A DNA stretch of 10,329 bases from UBA9865 sp035647835 (GTDB lineage Bacteria > Bacillota > Dethiobacteria > Dethiobacterales > Dethiobacteraceae): the NCBI GenBank assembly GCA_035647835.1, contig DASRMS010000119.1, positions 1 to 10,329 of the forward strand, written 5' to 3'. Each line of letters opens with the position of its first letter. Positions within the stretch are counted from its first letter, which is position 1. The position numbers and the translations under genes are program-made. This document shows positions 1 through 6,077 of this stretch, one piece after another. The notes beneath the pieces were generated by a model. That model did not search any database. It was not told the origin of the DNA and saw only the letters and a list, made by a program, of their open reading frames with translations.

Positions 1-1
1 T

Positions 2-853
2 ATGTCGGCAGAGGATTATGATACTTTGATTGAAGATTTTCCTGCTTTCCGCAAAACAATGTTTTTGAGAAAGTATCCAGTTTTTAATGAATCTAATGCA
101 GTCGCATATGAGGCATTAAAAGAAGCAGCGATGGAATATAAAACTTATTTCCTTGCTAATTCATTGATTAATGAAACTCTTTTTGGGGATAAACAGATTG
201 TCTCCCTGCACGGGCCGGAATCACTTAGATATTCCTCCGCCTTTAACTCACTTTTTGATTACTATAGAGGGATTCCCAAGTCCTTATCCGACTTAAGAAG
301 GAGACCAGCTGTAGTCAGAGAAGCTTGCAAGGTCATCAGAGATCGGGCATTAAGCCAGCTTAGCGCTAAACCTGAAGATTATCAGGGCAAAGGTTTTCCG
401 CTAGGCATGACTGTTTATCATAGTGAATGTTTCCTTTCGCCCAAACAATTTGATGAGTTGTTCTTCAAGGACTTCAAGGAATTTTATGGCCCCTTTATGG
501 AGGCAGGCGCAAAATTCTTCCTCAAGGGTGAAGGTAAATTCCTTAATACTATTGACCGCTATCGGCAGCTGCCCAAAGGGGCAATCGTGATGATGCTAGA
601 TGAAGACGATCCCTTTGAAGTATATAAGGCAATTGGTGATTGGGCAACCGTGGCCACCGGTATTCGTAGTGATCTGCTGAAATACGGCACAAAACAACAA
701 TGTATAGATTACGTTAAAAAATCGTTTGATACTTTCGCCCCTGGCGGTGGCTTCATGTTCCTGCAAAACAAACCTTTCCTATATGCTCAAGACGTAAAGC
801 CGGAAAATGTAGTGGCGGCCTATGAATTTGCCAATGAATACGGGAAGAAATAG
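2..853 (+). CDS. URO-D (uroporphyrinogen decarboxylase) family protein, 5' end cut by the window
   Basis: The visible 283 residues resemble the central and C-terminal TIM-barrel part of uroporphyrinogen-decarboxylase-family proteins. In anaerobes this family often serves as corrinoid-dependent methyltransferases or demethylases rather than in heme synthesis. The first in-window Met lies in a stretch (AEDYDTLIEDFPAF) that is internal in relatives of roughly 380-420 residues, so the gene very probably begins upstream. Visible landmarks are GMTVYHSECFLSP near residues 135-147, KFFLKGEGKF near 171-180, QLPKGAIVMMLDEDDPFEVYKAIGD near 189-213, and a terminal helix after VKPENVV. The position where many relatives carry a metal-binding His (an HxxGD-like segment) reads KGEGKF here, and I see no His-x-Cys zinc motif like that of MtaA-type methyltransferases. 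A cobalamin methyltransferase role is therefore only a possibility. The stop codon overlaps the ribosome site of the next small gene, so the two are probably co-transcribed. Confidence 0.75.
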   Translation: MSAEDYDTLIEDFPAFRKTMFLRKYPVFNESNAVAYEALKEAAMEYKTYFLANSLINETLFGDKQIVSLHGPESLRYSSAFNSLFDYYRGIPKSLSDLRRRPAVVREACKVIRDRALSQLSAKPEDYQGKGFPLGMTVYHSECFLSPKQFDELFFKDFKEFYGPFMEAGAKFFLKGEGKFLNTIDRYRQLPKGAIVMMLDEDDPFEVYKAIGDWATVATGIRSDLLKYGTKQQCIDYVKKSFDTFAPGGGFMFLQNKPFLYAQDVKPENVVAAYEFANEYGKK

Positions 854-865
854 GAGGCATGAAGA

Positions 866-997
866 ATGAGTGAACAAACCTTCGGCATAGAAGAATTATT
901 GGCGCAATTAAAGCAGGATGATTCCTGGGAAAGCGATCCCAAATTAAGAGAACAGATTGTCGACGCGCTGTATGGTTCACTAACTAGAGGCGTCTAG
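866..997 (+). CDS. small acidic protein of 43 residues, function unknown
   Basis: ATG at 866 is preceded by a perfect AGGAGG at 852-857 with an 8-base gap. That site overlaps the stop codon of the URO-D gene, which is a typical translationally coupled arrangement. The product starts MSEQTFGIEELLAQLKQDDS and ends LYGSLTRGV. It is short, hydrophilic and acidic, probably mostly helical, with no cysteine, no signal peptide and no membrane segment. I do not recognise the family. A hairpin terminator follows 16 bases after the stop, so it is the last gene of the URO-D transcript. It may be an accessory subunit or a small regulator of that enzyme, but only its position suggests this. An ATG at 859 in another frame stops after four codons and can be ignored. 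Confidence 0.6.
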   Translation: MSEQTFGIEELLAQLKQDDSWESDPKLREQIVDALYGSLTRGV

Positions 998-1012
998 CAA
1001 TTGGCAGTAATT

Positions 1013-1058
1013 ACAGCCCAAGCCGGTTTAGGCTTGGGCTGTTCAGTCACTTGTTTTA
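1013..1058 (+). terminator. hairpin terminator of the URO-D transcript
   Basis: A perfect 12-bp stem (ACAGCCCAAGCC at 1013-1024 paired with 1031-1042) closes a 6-base loop. The downstream T-rich stretch is weak and begins only about 8 bases later (TTGTTTT), so termination may be incomplete. The remaining ~90 bases to the next gene show no convincing feature except the ribosome site. Confidence 0.65.
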
Positions 1059-1134
1059 CAAAAAATACAAGTAGTACCTTCATTTGTGTAAAGGGGTTTA
1101 AGTTGACAAAGAGAAGTATTTTTTAATAGCAACT

Positions 1135-1140
1135 GGAGGG
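1135..1140 (+). promoter_or_regulatory. ribosome binding site that decides the activator start
   Basis: GGAGGG abuts the first in-frame ATG (1141) with no spacing, but lies 6 bases before the second in-frame ATG (1147). The second ATG is therefore the functional start, and the product begins MKPTIAIMSY. Confidence 0.7.
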
Positions 1141-1146
1141 ATGTAT

Positions 1147-3012
1147 ATGAAACCAACAATCGCCATTATGAGCTACCGCTGGTTGACTTCACTTATACGT
1201 AAGATCGAAGGTAAATTTATTGAGCATGTAAATTTAACAATTATTGATGCTTTACTGGAAGATGCCTTAGCTGAAGCACAAAAAATGGAGGAAAAGCAAC
1301 ATGTTGATGTTTTTGTTTCAGCTGGGGGTAATGCCCGTTTGTTGGCACAGTACCTTAATAGTCCCTTCTTAGAAATTCAAGTTACTGGTTTTGATATCTT
1401 ATTAGCTTTAAAAAAAGCAGGTCAATACGGAGATAGAATTGGTGTGTTAACCTACCGGCACAAACTGCCTTACCTGGCAGAAGTAACTGATATGCTGAAT
1501 TATGATGTGAGAGAGTTAACCTATAATGCTTTGTCCAATATCGATATAGTTTTAGAACAACTGCAGAATGAAGGTATAAACACCGTTGTGGGTGCCAGTC
1601 TGGTGCTGGAAAGAGCACAGGAACGAGGCATGAATGGTGTGTTTATATATTCAGTTGAGGGCATTGAGAGAACATTAGAGTCTGCTGTAAAAATTGCTTA
1701 CTCCAAAAAGATAGAATCTGAAAAGGCAGAACGTTTGCGCGTTATTTTGGATTTTGCCTATAGCGGTATTATCGCCACGGATAAATATGGCAAAATTACT
1801 GCCTTTAACCCCAGTGCCGCAAAAATAATGGGTATCACCAGGCGAAATGTGATGGGGCGTTCCGTTAGTAAAGCTATTCCTAATACCAGATTAATGGAGG
1901 TGCTGACTAGCGCCCAGTCGGAATTAAATCAAATACAATCTATTGGGGAAATAAAAATCCTCACCAATCGCGTTCCAATCATGGTTAACGGTGAGGTGAC
2001 GGGTGCCGTCGCCACATTCCAAGATATTAGTGCTATTCAAAAAGCTGAAGAAACTATTAGGGCGAGATTATATAAGAAGGGTTTTCTGGCTAAAGCCACT
2101 GTTGAAGATGTTTTAGGTGACAGTGTCGTGATGCGGCAAGTAAAGCGCAAGGCGTGTCTTTATGCTAAAACTGATTCTACTGTGTTAATATTTGGTGAAT
2201 CAGGTACAGGTAAAGAATTGTTTGCGCAGGGAATTCATAATGCTAGCACGCGCTCTAAACGGCCATTTATTGCTGTTAACTGTGCTGCTCTGCCAGAAAA
2301 CTTGTTGGAAAGTGAACTTTTTGGCTACGAGGACGGCGCTTTTACTGGTGCCAGAAAAGGCGGTAAAGCTGGCTATTTTGAATTAGCTCATGGAGGAACA
2401 ATATTTCTTGACGAGATTGGTGAGATCTCTGAAAAATTACAAGCTCGTTTACTGCGCGTACTGGAAGAACGCGAAGTTATGCGGATTGGCGGGGATCGTA
2501 TCATACCTGTTAATATCCGCGTCGTGGCAGCGACAAATAGAAAGTTGTGGCAGCTGGTGGAAAAGGGTAAATTTAGGCAAGATCTATACTATCGCATTAA
2601 TGTCTTAGAATTGGAGATTCCACCGCTACGCCACAGAAAAGAAGATATTCAACTTTTAGGTGGCTACTTTTTAGCTAACTTCCGCCGCGAACTTGAGCGG
2701 GGTGAAATTGCAGAGATAATGTCCTATCCTCAGTTTCAGTCTTATCATTGGCCGGGTAATGTACGTGAGTTAAAGAATGTTATGGAAAGACTCGCTGTAC
2801 TTTATGAAAATGGTACGGACTATAAAGAACTGCTAGCAACCTTTTTTAATAAGCAGAATGCAGTAACTTTGCTAAATAGCGAGGAAGAAGAAATAGAAAA
2901 AGTATTACAAGAGGTGGGCGGAAACAAATCAGAAGCTGCCAAAAGATTAGGTATCAGCCGCACCAGTCTCTGGCGCAAATTAAAGAAGTATGAAACACAT
3001 AGAAACAACTGA
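1147..3012 (+). CDS. PrpR-type sigma-54-dependent transcriptional activator
   Basis: This is a cytoplasmic enhancer-binding protein of 621 residues from the ATG at 1147. Residues ~1-190 form a PrpR_N-type sensor fold (MKPTIAIMSYRWL..., VFVSAGGNARLL, GVFIYSVEG), known in PrpR for sensing small carboxylates. Residues ~195-300 are a PAS domain (LDFAYSGIIATDKYGKIT, ATFQDIS). The AAA+ domain follows, with Walker A GESGTGKE (~350), the sigma-54-contact loop GAFTGA (~397-402), Walker B TIFLDEIGE (~418-426), the arginine region FRQDLYYRIN (~476-485) and WPGNVREL (~535-542). A Fis-type helix-turn-helix sits at ~590-613 (GGNKSEAAKRLGISRTSLW). All ATPase motifs look intact. There is no receiver domain, so it is a one-component sensor. 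It has its own terminator and lies just upstream of an operon with a strong -24/-12 promoter, which makes it the likely activator of that operon. Its effector cannot be read from the sequence. Confidence 0.93.
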   Translation: MKPTIAIMSYRWLTSLIRKIEGKFIEHVNLTIIDALLEDALAEAQKMEEKQHVDVFVSAGGNARLLAQYLNSPFLEIQVTGFDILLALKKAGQYGDRIGVLTYRHKLPYLAEVTDMLNYDVRELTYNALSNIDIVLEQLQNEGINTVVGASLVLERAQERGMNGVFIYSVEGIERTLESAVKIAYSKKIESEKAERLRVILDFAYSGIIATDKYGKITAFNPSAAKIMGITRRNVMGRSVSKAIPNTRLMEVLTSAQSELNQIQSIGEIKILTNRVPIMVNGEVTGAVATFQDISAIQKAEETIRARLYKKGFLAKATVEDVLGDSVVMRQVKRKACLYAKTDSTVLIFGESGTGKELFAQGIHNASTRSKRPFIAVNCAALPENLLESELFGYEDGAFTGARKGGKAGYFELAHGGTIFLDEIGEISEKLQARLLRVLEEREVMRIGGDRIIPVNIRVVAATNRKLWQLVEKGKFRQDLYYRINVLELEIPPLRHRKEDIQLLGGYFLANFRRELERGEIAEIMSYPQFQSYHWPGNVRELKNVMERLAVLYENGTDYKELLATFFNKQNAVTLLNSEEEEIEKVLQEVGGNKSEAAKRLGISRTSLWRKLKKYETHRNN

Positions 3013-3042
3013 AACACTATACTGTAACACTGAAACGTTTTT
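2991..3042 (+). repeat. cluster of TGAAAC direct repeats, candidate activator-binding (UAS) sites
   Basis: TGAAACAC occurs at 2991 and 3010, with variants AGAAACAA at 3001, TGTAACAC at 3023 and TGAAACGT at 3031. The start-to-start steps of 10, 9 and 21 bases keep the best copies on roughly the same face of the helix. The last copy continues as the imperfect palindrome TGAAACGTTTTT. The cluster straddles the end of the activator gene, about 330 bases upstream of the sigma-54 promoter, which is within looping range of an enhancer-binding protein. That it binds this activator is inference, and part of the repetition falls in codons. Confidence 0.35.
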
Positions 3043-3047
3043 ACTAC

Positions 3048-3085
3048 ATGCGCTTTACTCTTGTTTAGAGGAAAAGCGCATTTTT
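3048..3085 (+). terminator. intrinsic terminator of the activator gene
   Basis: ATGCGCTTT (3048-3056) pairs with AAAGCGCAT (3073-3081), and an inner CTCT/AGAG stem closes a TGTTT loop. A run of five T follows at 3081-3085. It lies 35 bases after the activator stop and separates that gene from the downstream operon. Confidence 0.85.
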
Positions 3086-3226
3086 ATTAACCAATATTTA
3101 CTATCTTTGCAGGTTACCAGTGGCGAAAAGCGCTGGATGAAGGAAGGCAAGGGGCATGCATTTCTTGTTGGCAAGGGAAATATTAACTTCTTCATGCCTT
3201 TTCTCTTCTATAACGGAGGTAATTAA

Positions 3227-3304
3227 ATGGGGACTTTATTTATTTTGCGGTGTGGAAAGTGTCGTAAAGTCGTTGCCGGCACAGCAGCAGATTCCTTGTT
3301 TTGA
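3227..3304 (+). CDS. 25-codon ORF with CxxC knuckle and possible +1 frameshift
   Basis: ATG at 3227 follows GGAGG (3215-3219) at an ideal 7-base spacing. The peptide MGTLFILRCGKCRKVVAGTA... carries one C-x2-C knuckle, like the first half of a Com-type zinc ribbon, and stops at TGA 3302-3304. A shift of +1 at the preceding TTT would continue with DCEIGRALGSLKVRY and 17 more residues to TAA 3399-3401, giving 57 residues with further cysteines. The junction reads TTT TGA C, where a Phe tRNA could re-pair perfectly after slipping forward, as at the bacterial prfB site. No internal Shine-Dalgarno stimulator is visible. It could equally be a decayed gene, a sequencing error or a leader peptide. The sigma-54 promoter overlaps the extended frame, which argues against a strongly conserved C-terminus. 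Confidence 0.35.
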   Translation: MGTLFILRCGKCRKVVAGTAADSLF

Positions 3305-3366
3305 CTGTGAGATCGGACGTGCTTTAGGGAGTTTAAAAGTTAGATATTTATGCTTGTTGTTTAATC

Positions 3367-3383
3367 TTGGCATGACTTTTGCA
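3367..3383 (+). promoter_or_regulatory. sigma-54 (-24/-12) promoter of the carboxylate operon
   Basis: TTGGCATGACTTTTGCA matches the sigma-54 consensus TTGGCAC-G-N4-TTGCW at all but one specified base. GG (3369-3370) and GC (3381-3382) are exactly 10 bases apart. Transcription should start near 3394, leaving a leader of about 40 bases with the ribosome site before the ATG at 3435. The adjacent gene encodes a GAFTGA-containing activator, as expected for this promoter class. Confidence 0.85.
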
Positions 3384-3420
3384 CTGATATTAGGTAATTA
3401 AGTACCAATTGTCTGAGGAA

Positions 3421-3426
3421 GAGGGG
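3421..3426 (+). promoter_or_regulatory. ribosome binding site that decides the large-subunit start
   Basis: GAGGGG lies 8 bases before ATG 3435. The upstream in-frame GTG at 3426 overlaps this site and cannot be the start. The chosen start gives MGMTITEKIL, the usual N-terminus of the family. Confidence 0.75.
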
Positions 3427-3434
3427 TGTTGCAT

Positions 3435-4697
3435 ATGGGTATGACAATTACGGAAAAAATTTTAGCCCATAATAGCGGGCAGGAGCAAATTGAGGCTGGA
3501 GAGATAGTCAATGCTAAATTAGACGGTGTTTTGGCCAATGATATCACAGCAGCGCTAGCTATTCCACAATTACAGGAAATGGGTTATGAGAAAGTATTTG
3601 ATGCAGAGAGAGTGTTTTTCGTGATGGATCATTTTGTACCGAATAGCAATGTTAATGCAGCCATGCAGTGTAAGGTCTGCCGCGATTTTGCCCGTGCCAG
3701 CGATCTGAAATATTTTTATGATGTAGGTGAGATGGGTATCGAGCATGTTCTTTTGCCAGAAAAAGGCCATGTTTTACCGGGTGATGTATTAATCGGTGGA
3801 GATTCCCATACATGCACTTATGGTGCACTGGGCGCCTTTGCCACTGGCGTGGGCAGTACTGATTTAGCAGCAGGTTTAGCAAAAGGTGAATTGTGGTTTA
3901 AAGTACCTCCCAGTCTCAAATTTATTTATGAAGGAAAATTACCAAGATATGTGTCTGGTAAGGATCTAATTCTTTATACAATTGGTCAGATCGGTGTCGA
4001 CGGTGCTTTGTATAAAGCAATGGAGTTTGCAGGTGCGGCCATTACAGAGCTACCTATGGACGGACGCTTCACCATGTGCAATATGGCGATTGAGGCAGGA
4101 GCAAAGAATGGAATTATTGCCCCTGATGAAATAACAGAAAAATATGTTAGAATGCGGGCGCGACGACCTTGTCAAATTTACACAAGCGATGCGGATGCCA
4201 ATTACGAGAAAGTTTATACTTTTGACGTCTCCGCATTGGAGCCTCAAGTTGCTGTGCCTCATCTTCCCTCTAATGCAAGAAATATCAGTGAAGTTAAGAG
4301 CATAACACTGGACCAAGTCATCATTGGGTCGTGCACTAATGGTCGACTAAGCGATCTTCGTGCAGCAGCAGCTCTCCTCACAGGCCAGAAAGTGCACCCC
4401 TATGTGCGCACGATTATAATCCCTGGTTCTCAGGAAGTTTATTTGCAAGCCTTAAAGGAAGGGTTAATAGAAATATTTATTTCAGCCGGGGCTGCTGTTT
4501 CTACGCCAACTTGTGGTCCCTGTTTTGGTGGGCATGTGGGAGTTTTAGCAGCAGGTGAAGTTTGTCTATCCACTACTAACCGTAATTTTGTAGGTCGCAT
4601 GGGGCATCCACAATCAGCCGTTTATTTAGCCAGCCCCGTTGTAGCTGCTGCATCAGCAATTAAGGGTAGAGTCGCCAGCCCATGGGAGGTAGTGTAA
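3435..4697 (+). CDS. aconitase-superfamily hydro-lyase large subunit (LeuC/HacA/DmdA-like)
   Basis: This is the Fe-S-carrying large subunit of a two-subunit hydro-lyase. With the next gene product it would add or move water on a di- or tricarboxylate in the cytoplasm. It has 420 residues, the usual length of the short archaeal/clostridial LeuC-like group. The family start MGMTITEKIL is followed by IGGDSHTCTYGALGAFATGVGSTD (~120-143), GSCTNGR (Cys300) and TPTCGPCFGG (Cys360, Cys363). These three cysteines are the expected [4Fe-4S] ligands and all are present. Family members include isopropylmalate isomerase, homoaconitase and 2,3-dimethylmalate dehydratase, which cannot be separated by this subunit alone. 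Leucine synthesis is unlikely because no leuA or leuB is nearby, while a C-C lyase, a transporter and a catabolic-type regulator are. It is the first gene after the sigma-54 promoter and overlaps the small-subunit gene by one base. Confidence 0.9.
   Translation: MGMTITEKILAHNSGQEQIEAGEIVNAKLDGVLANDITAALAIPQLQEMGYEKVFDAERVFFVMDHFVPNSNVNAAMQCKVCRDFARASDLKYFYDVGEMGIEHVLLPEKGHVLPGDVLIGGDSHTCTYGALGAFATGVGSTDLAAGLAKGELWFKVPPSLKFIYEGKLPRYVSGKDLILYTIGQIGVDGALYKAMEFAGAAITELPMDGRFTMCNMAIEAGAKNGIIAPDEITEKYVRMRARRPCQIYTSDADANYEKVYTFDVSALEPQVAVPHLPSNARNISEVKSITLDQVIIGSCTNGRLSDLRAAAALLTGQKVHPYVRTIIIPGSQEVYLQALKEGLIEIFISAGAAVSTPTCGPCFGGHVGVLAAGEVCLSTTNRNFVGRMGHPQSAVYLASPVVAAASAIKGRVASPWEVV
4684..4689 (+). 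promoter_or_regulatory. ribosome binding site that decides the small-subunit start
   Basis: GGGAGG is 7 bases before ATG 4697. The in-frame ATG at 4682 overlaps this site and is rejected. The chosen ATG shares one base with the large-subunit stop (TAATG), so the subunits are translationally coupled. Confidence 0.75.
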
Positions 4698-5179
4698 TGG
4701 GAAAAGCTTTTGTTTTTGGAGACAATATTGACACAGATTTAATTGTGCCAGGCAAATATTTGACACTTTCTACTCCCGCGGAGTTGGCGACAGTCTGTAT
4801 GGCGGGTCTGGCAGAGGATTTTGTCTTACGGATTAGTGAGGGAGATATCTTTGTGGCGGGGAGAAACTTCGGCTGTGGCAGCTCTAGAGAACATGCGCCA
4901 GTAAGCATCAAAGCAGCCGGAGTCAGCTGCGTTATTGCTACAAGTTTTGCCAGGATATTTTACCGTAATGCTATTAATATTGGTTTGCCGGTTTTAGAAT
5001 CTGCGGGGGCGGCTGCAGGAATCAGGGAAGGAGATGAGGTGTTAGTCAGCATGGAAAAGGGTTTGATTATTAATCAAAGCACAGACGAAAGTTATACTTT
5101 TACCGCCTTTCCTAAGTTTATCCTAGAAATTTTTCAGGCAGGAGGTCTAGTGGATTTTATTAAAATGCAGCATAAATAG
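4697..5179 (+). CDS. aconitase-superfamily hydro-lyase small subunit (LeuD/HacB/DmdB-like)
   Basis: This is the swivel-domain partner of the preceding subunit, 160 residues long, which is typical of the short LeuD-type group. It starts MGKAFVFGDNIDTDLIVPGKY and carries the hallmark GRNFGCGSSREHAP (~55-68), whose Ser/Arg residues bind substrate carboxylates, then ATSFARIFYRNAINIGLP. The specificity loop after PGKY reads YLTL (residues 21-24). In this family that loop varies with the substrate side chain (isopropylmalate versus homocitrate types). I cannot assign YLTL to a characterised class with confidence. The one-base overlap with the upstream gene and the lyase 14 bases downstream indicate one functional unit. 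Confidence 0.88.
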   Translation: MGKAFVFGDNIDTDLIVPGKYLTLSTPAELATVCMAGLAEDFVLRISEGDIFVAGRNFGCGSSREHAPVSIKAAGVSCVIATSFARIFYRNAINIGLPVLESAGAAAGIREGDEVLVSMEKGLIINQSTDESYTFTAFPKFILEIFQAGGLVDFIKMQHK

Positions 5180-5193
5180 AGGAGGAAGAGTTA

Positions 5194-6048
5194 GTGGAAA
5201 AAACTACATTACGTGATTTGTTGAACAAACCAGGAATAATTCGTGCCCCAGGAGCATTTGATGCTTGGTCGGCAAGGCTTGTGCAGATGGCAGGGTTTCC
5301 CGCAATTTATATGACAGGTTATGGTGTGTCGGCAAGCGCTTTAGGATCTCCGGATATTGGCTTAATTACCATGAACGAAATGGTAAATCAGGCGAAAAAC
5401 ATGTCTGCAGCTGGCATCCCACTTATAGCTGATGCCGATACAGGCTATGGTGGTGTTTTAAATGTAATGCGCACTGTTAAGGAGTATGAGCGGGCAGGAG
5501 TAGCAGCGATCCAATTGGAGGATCAGGTGCTGCCAAAACGATGCGGTCATATGGAAGGAAAAGAGCTTGTTACACAGGAGGAAATGGTGTCCAAAGTTAG
5601 GGCAGCTGTAGCTGCAAGAGCATCGGAAGATACCTTAATTATTGCTCGAACGGATGCCAGAGCAGTTCATGGATTTGAAGACGCACTAAAGCGTGCGGCA
5701 GCTTACCAGGCAGCAGGTGCTGATATAATCTTCTTTGAGGCACCACAATCAGTTGAAGAAATGAAAACAGTAGCTGCTACATTGCATGTGCCCTTATTAG
5801 CGAATATGGTGGAAGGCGGCAAAACTCCATTCCTGACAGCAACAGAACTGGAAGAGATGGGTTATAAATTAGTAATTTATCCTGCCTCAACGCTATATGC
5901 TGCTACAAAATCAATGATCAGTGTCTTGCAGAGCCTTAAAGAGCATGATACCTCAGCGCAATACCGTGAACAGATGGTGGGCTTTCCCGAATTTTATCGT
6001 TTAATAGGTGTAGAAGCTGCTCGTCAATTAGAAAAATCATTTTCCTAG
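5194..6048 (+). CDS. PEP mutase/isocitrate lyase superfamily C-C lyase, 2,3-dimethylmalate lyase-like
   Basis: A 284-residue TIM-barrel lyase that should cleave a 2-hydroxy di- or tricarboxylate by retro-Claisen chemistry, releasing pyruvate or another 2-oxo acid. GTG 5194 is the start, 8 bases after GAGGAGG. Seen motifs are MTGYGVSAS (~40-48), the metal-binding DADTGYGG (80-87), ED (109-110), the catalytic-loop KRCGH (115-119, catalytic Cys117), ARTDAR (151-156) and LLANMVEGGKTP (201-212). The intact Cys loop marks a true lyase rather than a phosphonomutase. The NMVEGGKTP segment resembles dimethylmalate lyase, oxaloacetate hydrolase and CPEP mutase, and differs from methylisocitrate lyase PrpB, where I recall an NITEFG-type sequence. 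With the hydro-lyase pair upstream, the arrangement mirrors DmdA-DmdB-Dml of Eubacterium barkeri. Methylisocitrate or citramalate-type substrates remain possible. Confidence 0.85.
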   Translation: MEKTTLRDLLNKPGIIRAPGAFDAWSARLVQMAGFPAIYMTGYGVSASALGSPDIGLITMNEMVNQAKNMSAAGIPLIADADTGYGGVLNVMRTVKEYERAGVAAIQLEDQVLPKRCGHMEGKELVTQEEMVSKVRAAVAARASEDTLIIARTDARAVHGFEDALKRAAAYQAAGADIIFFEAPQSVEEMKTVAATLHVPLLANMVEGGKTPFLTATELEEMGYKLVIYPASTLYAATKSMISVLQSLKEHDTSAQYREQMVGFPEFYRLIGVEAARQLEKSFS

Positions 6049-6077
6049 GTAAAAATACCAATTAGGAGGAGAGAAGT

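Larger units (their letters stand above)
3086..3434 (+). other. regulatory gap between activator and catabolic operon
   Basis: About 350 bases without a clear conserved gene. It holds the short ORF at 3227-3304 with its possible extension to 3401, the sigma-54 promoter at 3367-3383, and a ~40-base leader to the first operon gene. The first 130 bases (3086-3215) contain no RNA gene, terminator or strong promoter that I can identify. Open frames there have no ribosome site. Confidence 0.6.

Noticed and set aside
1103..1130. TTGACA at 1103-1108 as a sigma-A promoter for the activator gene
   Set aside because: A -10 at normal spacing would put the transcript start on or past the ribosome site at 1135-1140, and the -10 region is poor. 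The true promoter is not identified.
3145..3161. A second -24/-12-like match (GG at 3146, GC at 3158, GGCA...TGCA) that could serve the tiny ORF
   Set aside because: The spacing is right but several consensus bases are wrong in a G-rich stretch. It is far weaker than the site at 3367-3383 and was not listed.
2990..3226. A 78-codon open frame running from the activator end through its terminator
   Set aside because: It has no ribosome site, overlaps the end of the activator gene and a clear terminator, and has no recognisable protein character.
3435..5179. Leucine biosynthesis leuC-leuD
   Set aside because: The sequences allow it, but there is no leuA or leuB, and the pair is in one operon with a C-C lyase and transporter under sigma-54 control. 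Left as family-level calls.
1147..6048. A propionate methylcitrate-cycle locus (PrpR plus PrpB)
   Set aside because: No PrpC or PrpD is present, the lyase has NMVEGGKTP rather than the PrpB-type segment, and the PrpR_N domain occurs in many unrelated sigma-54 activators.
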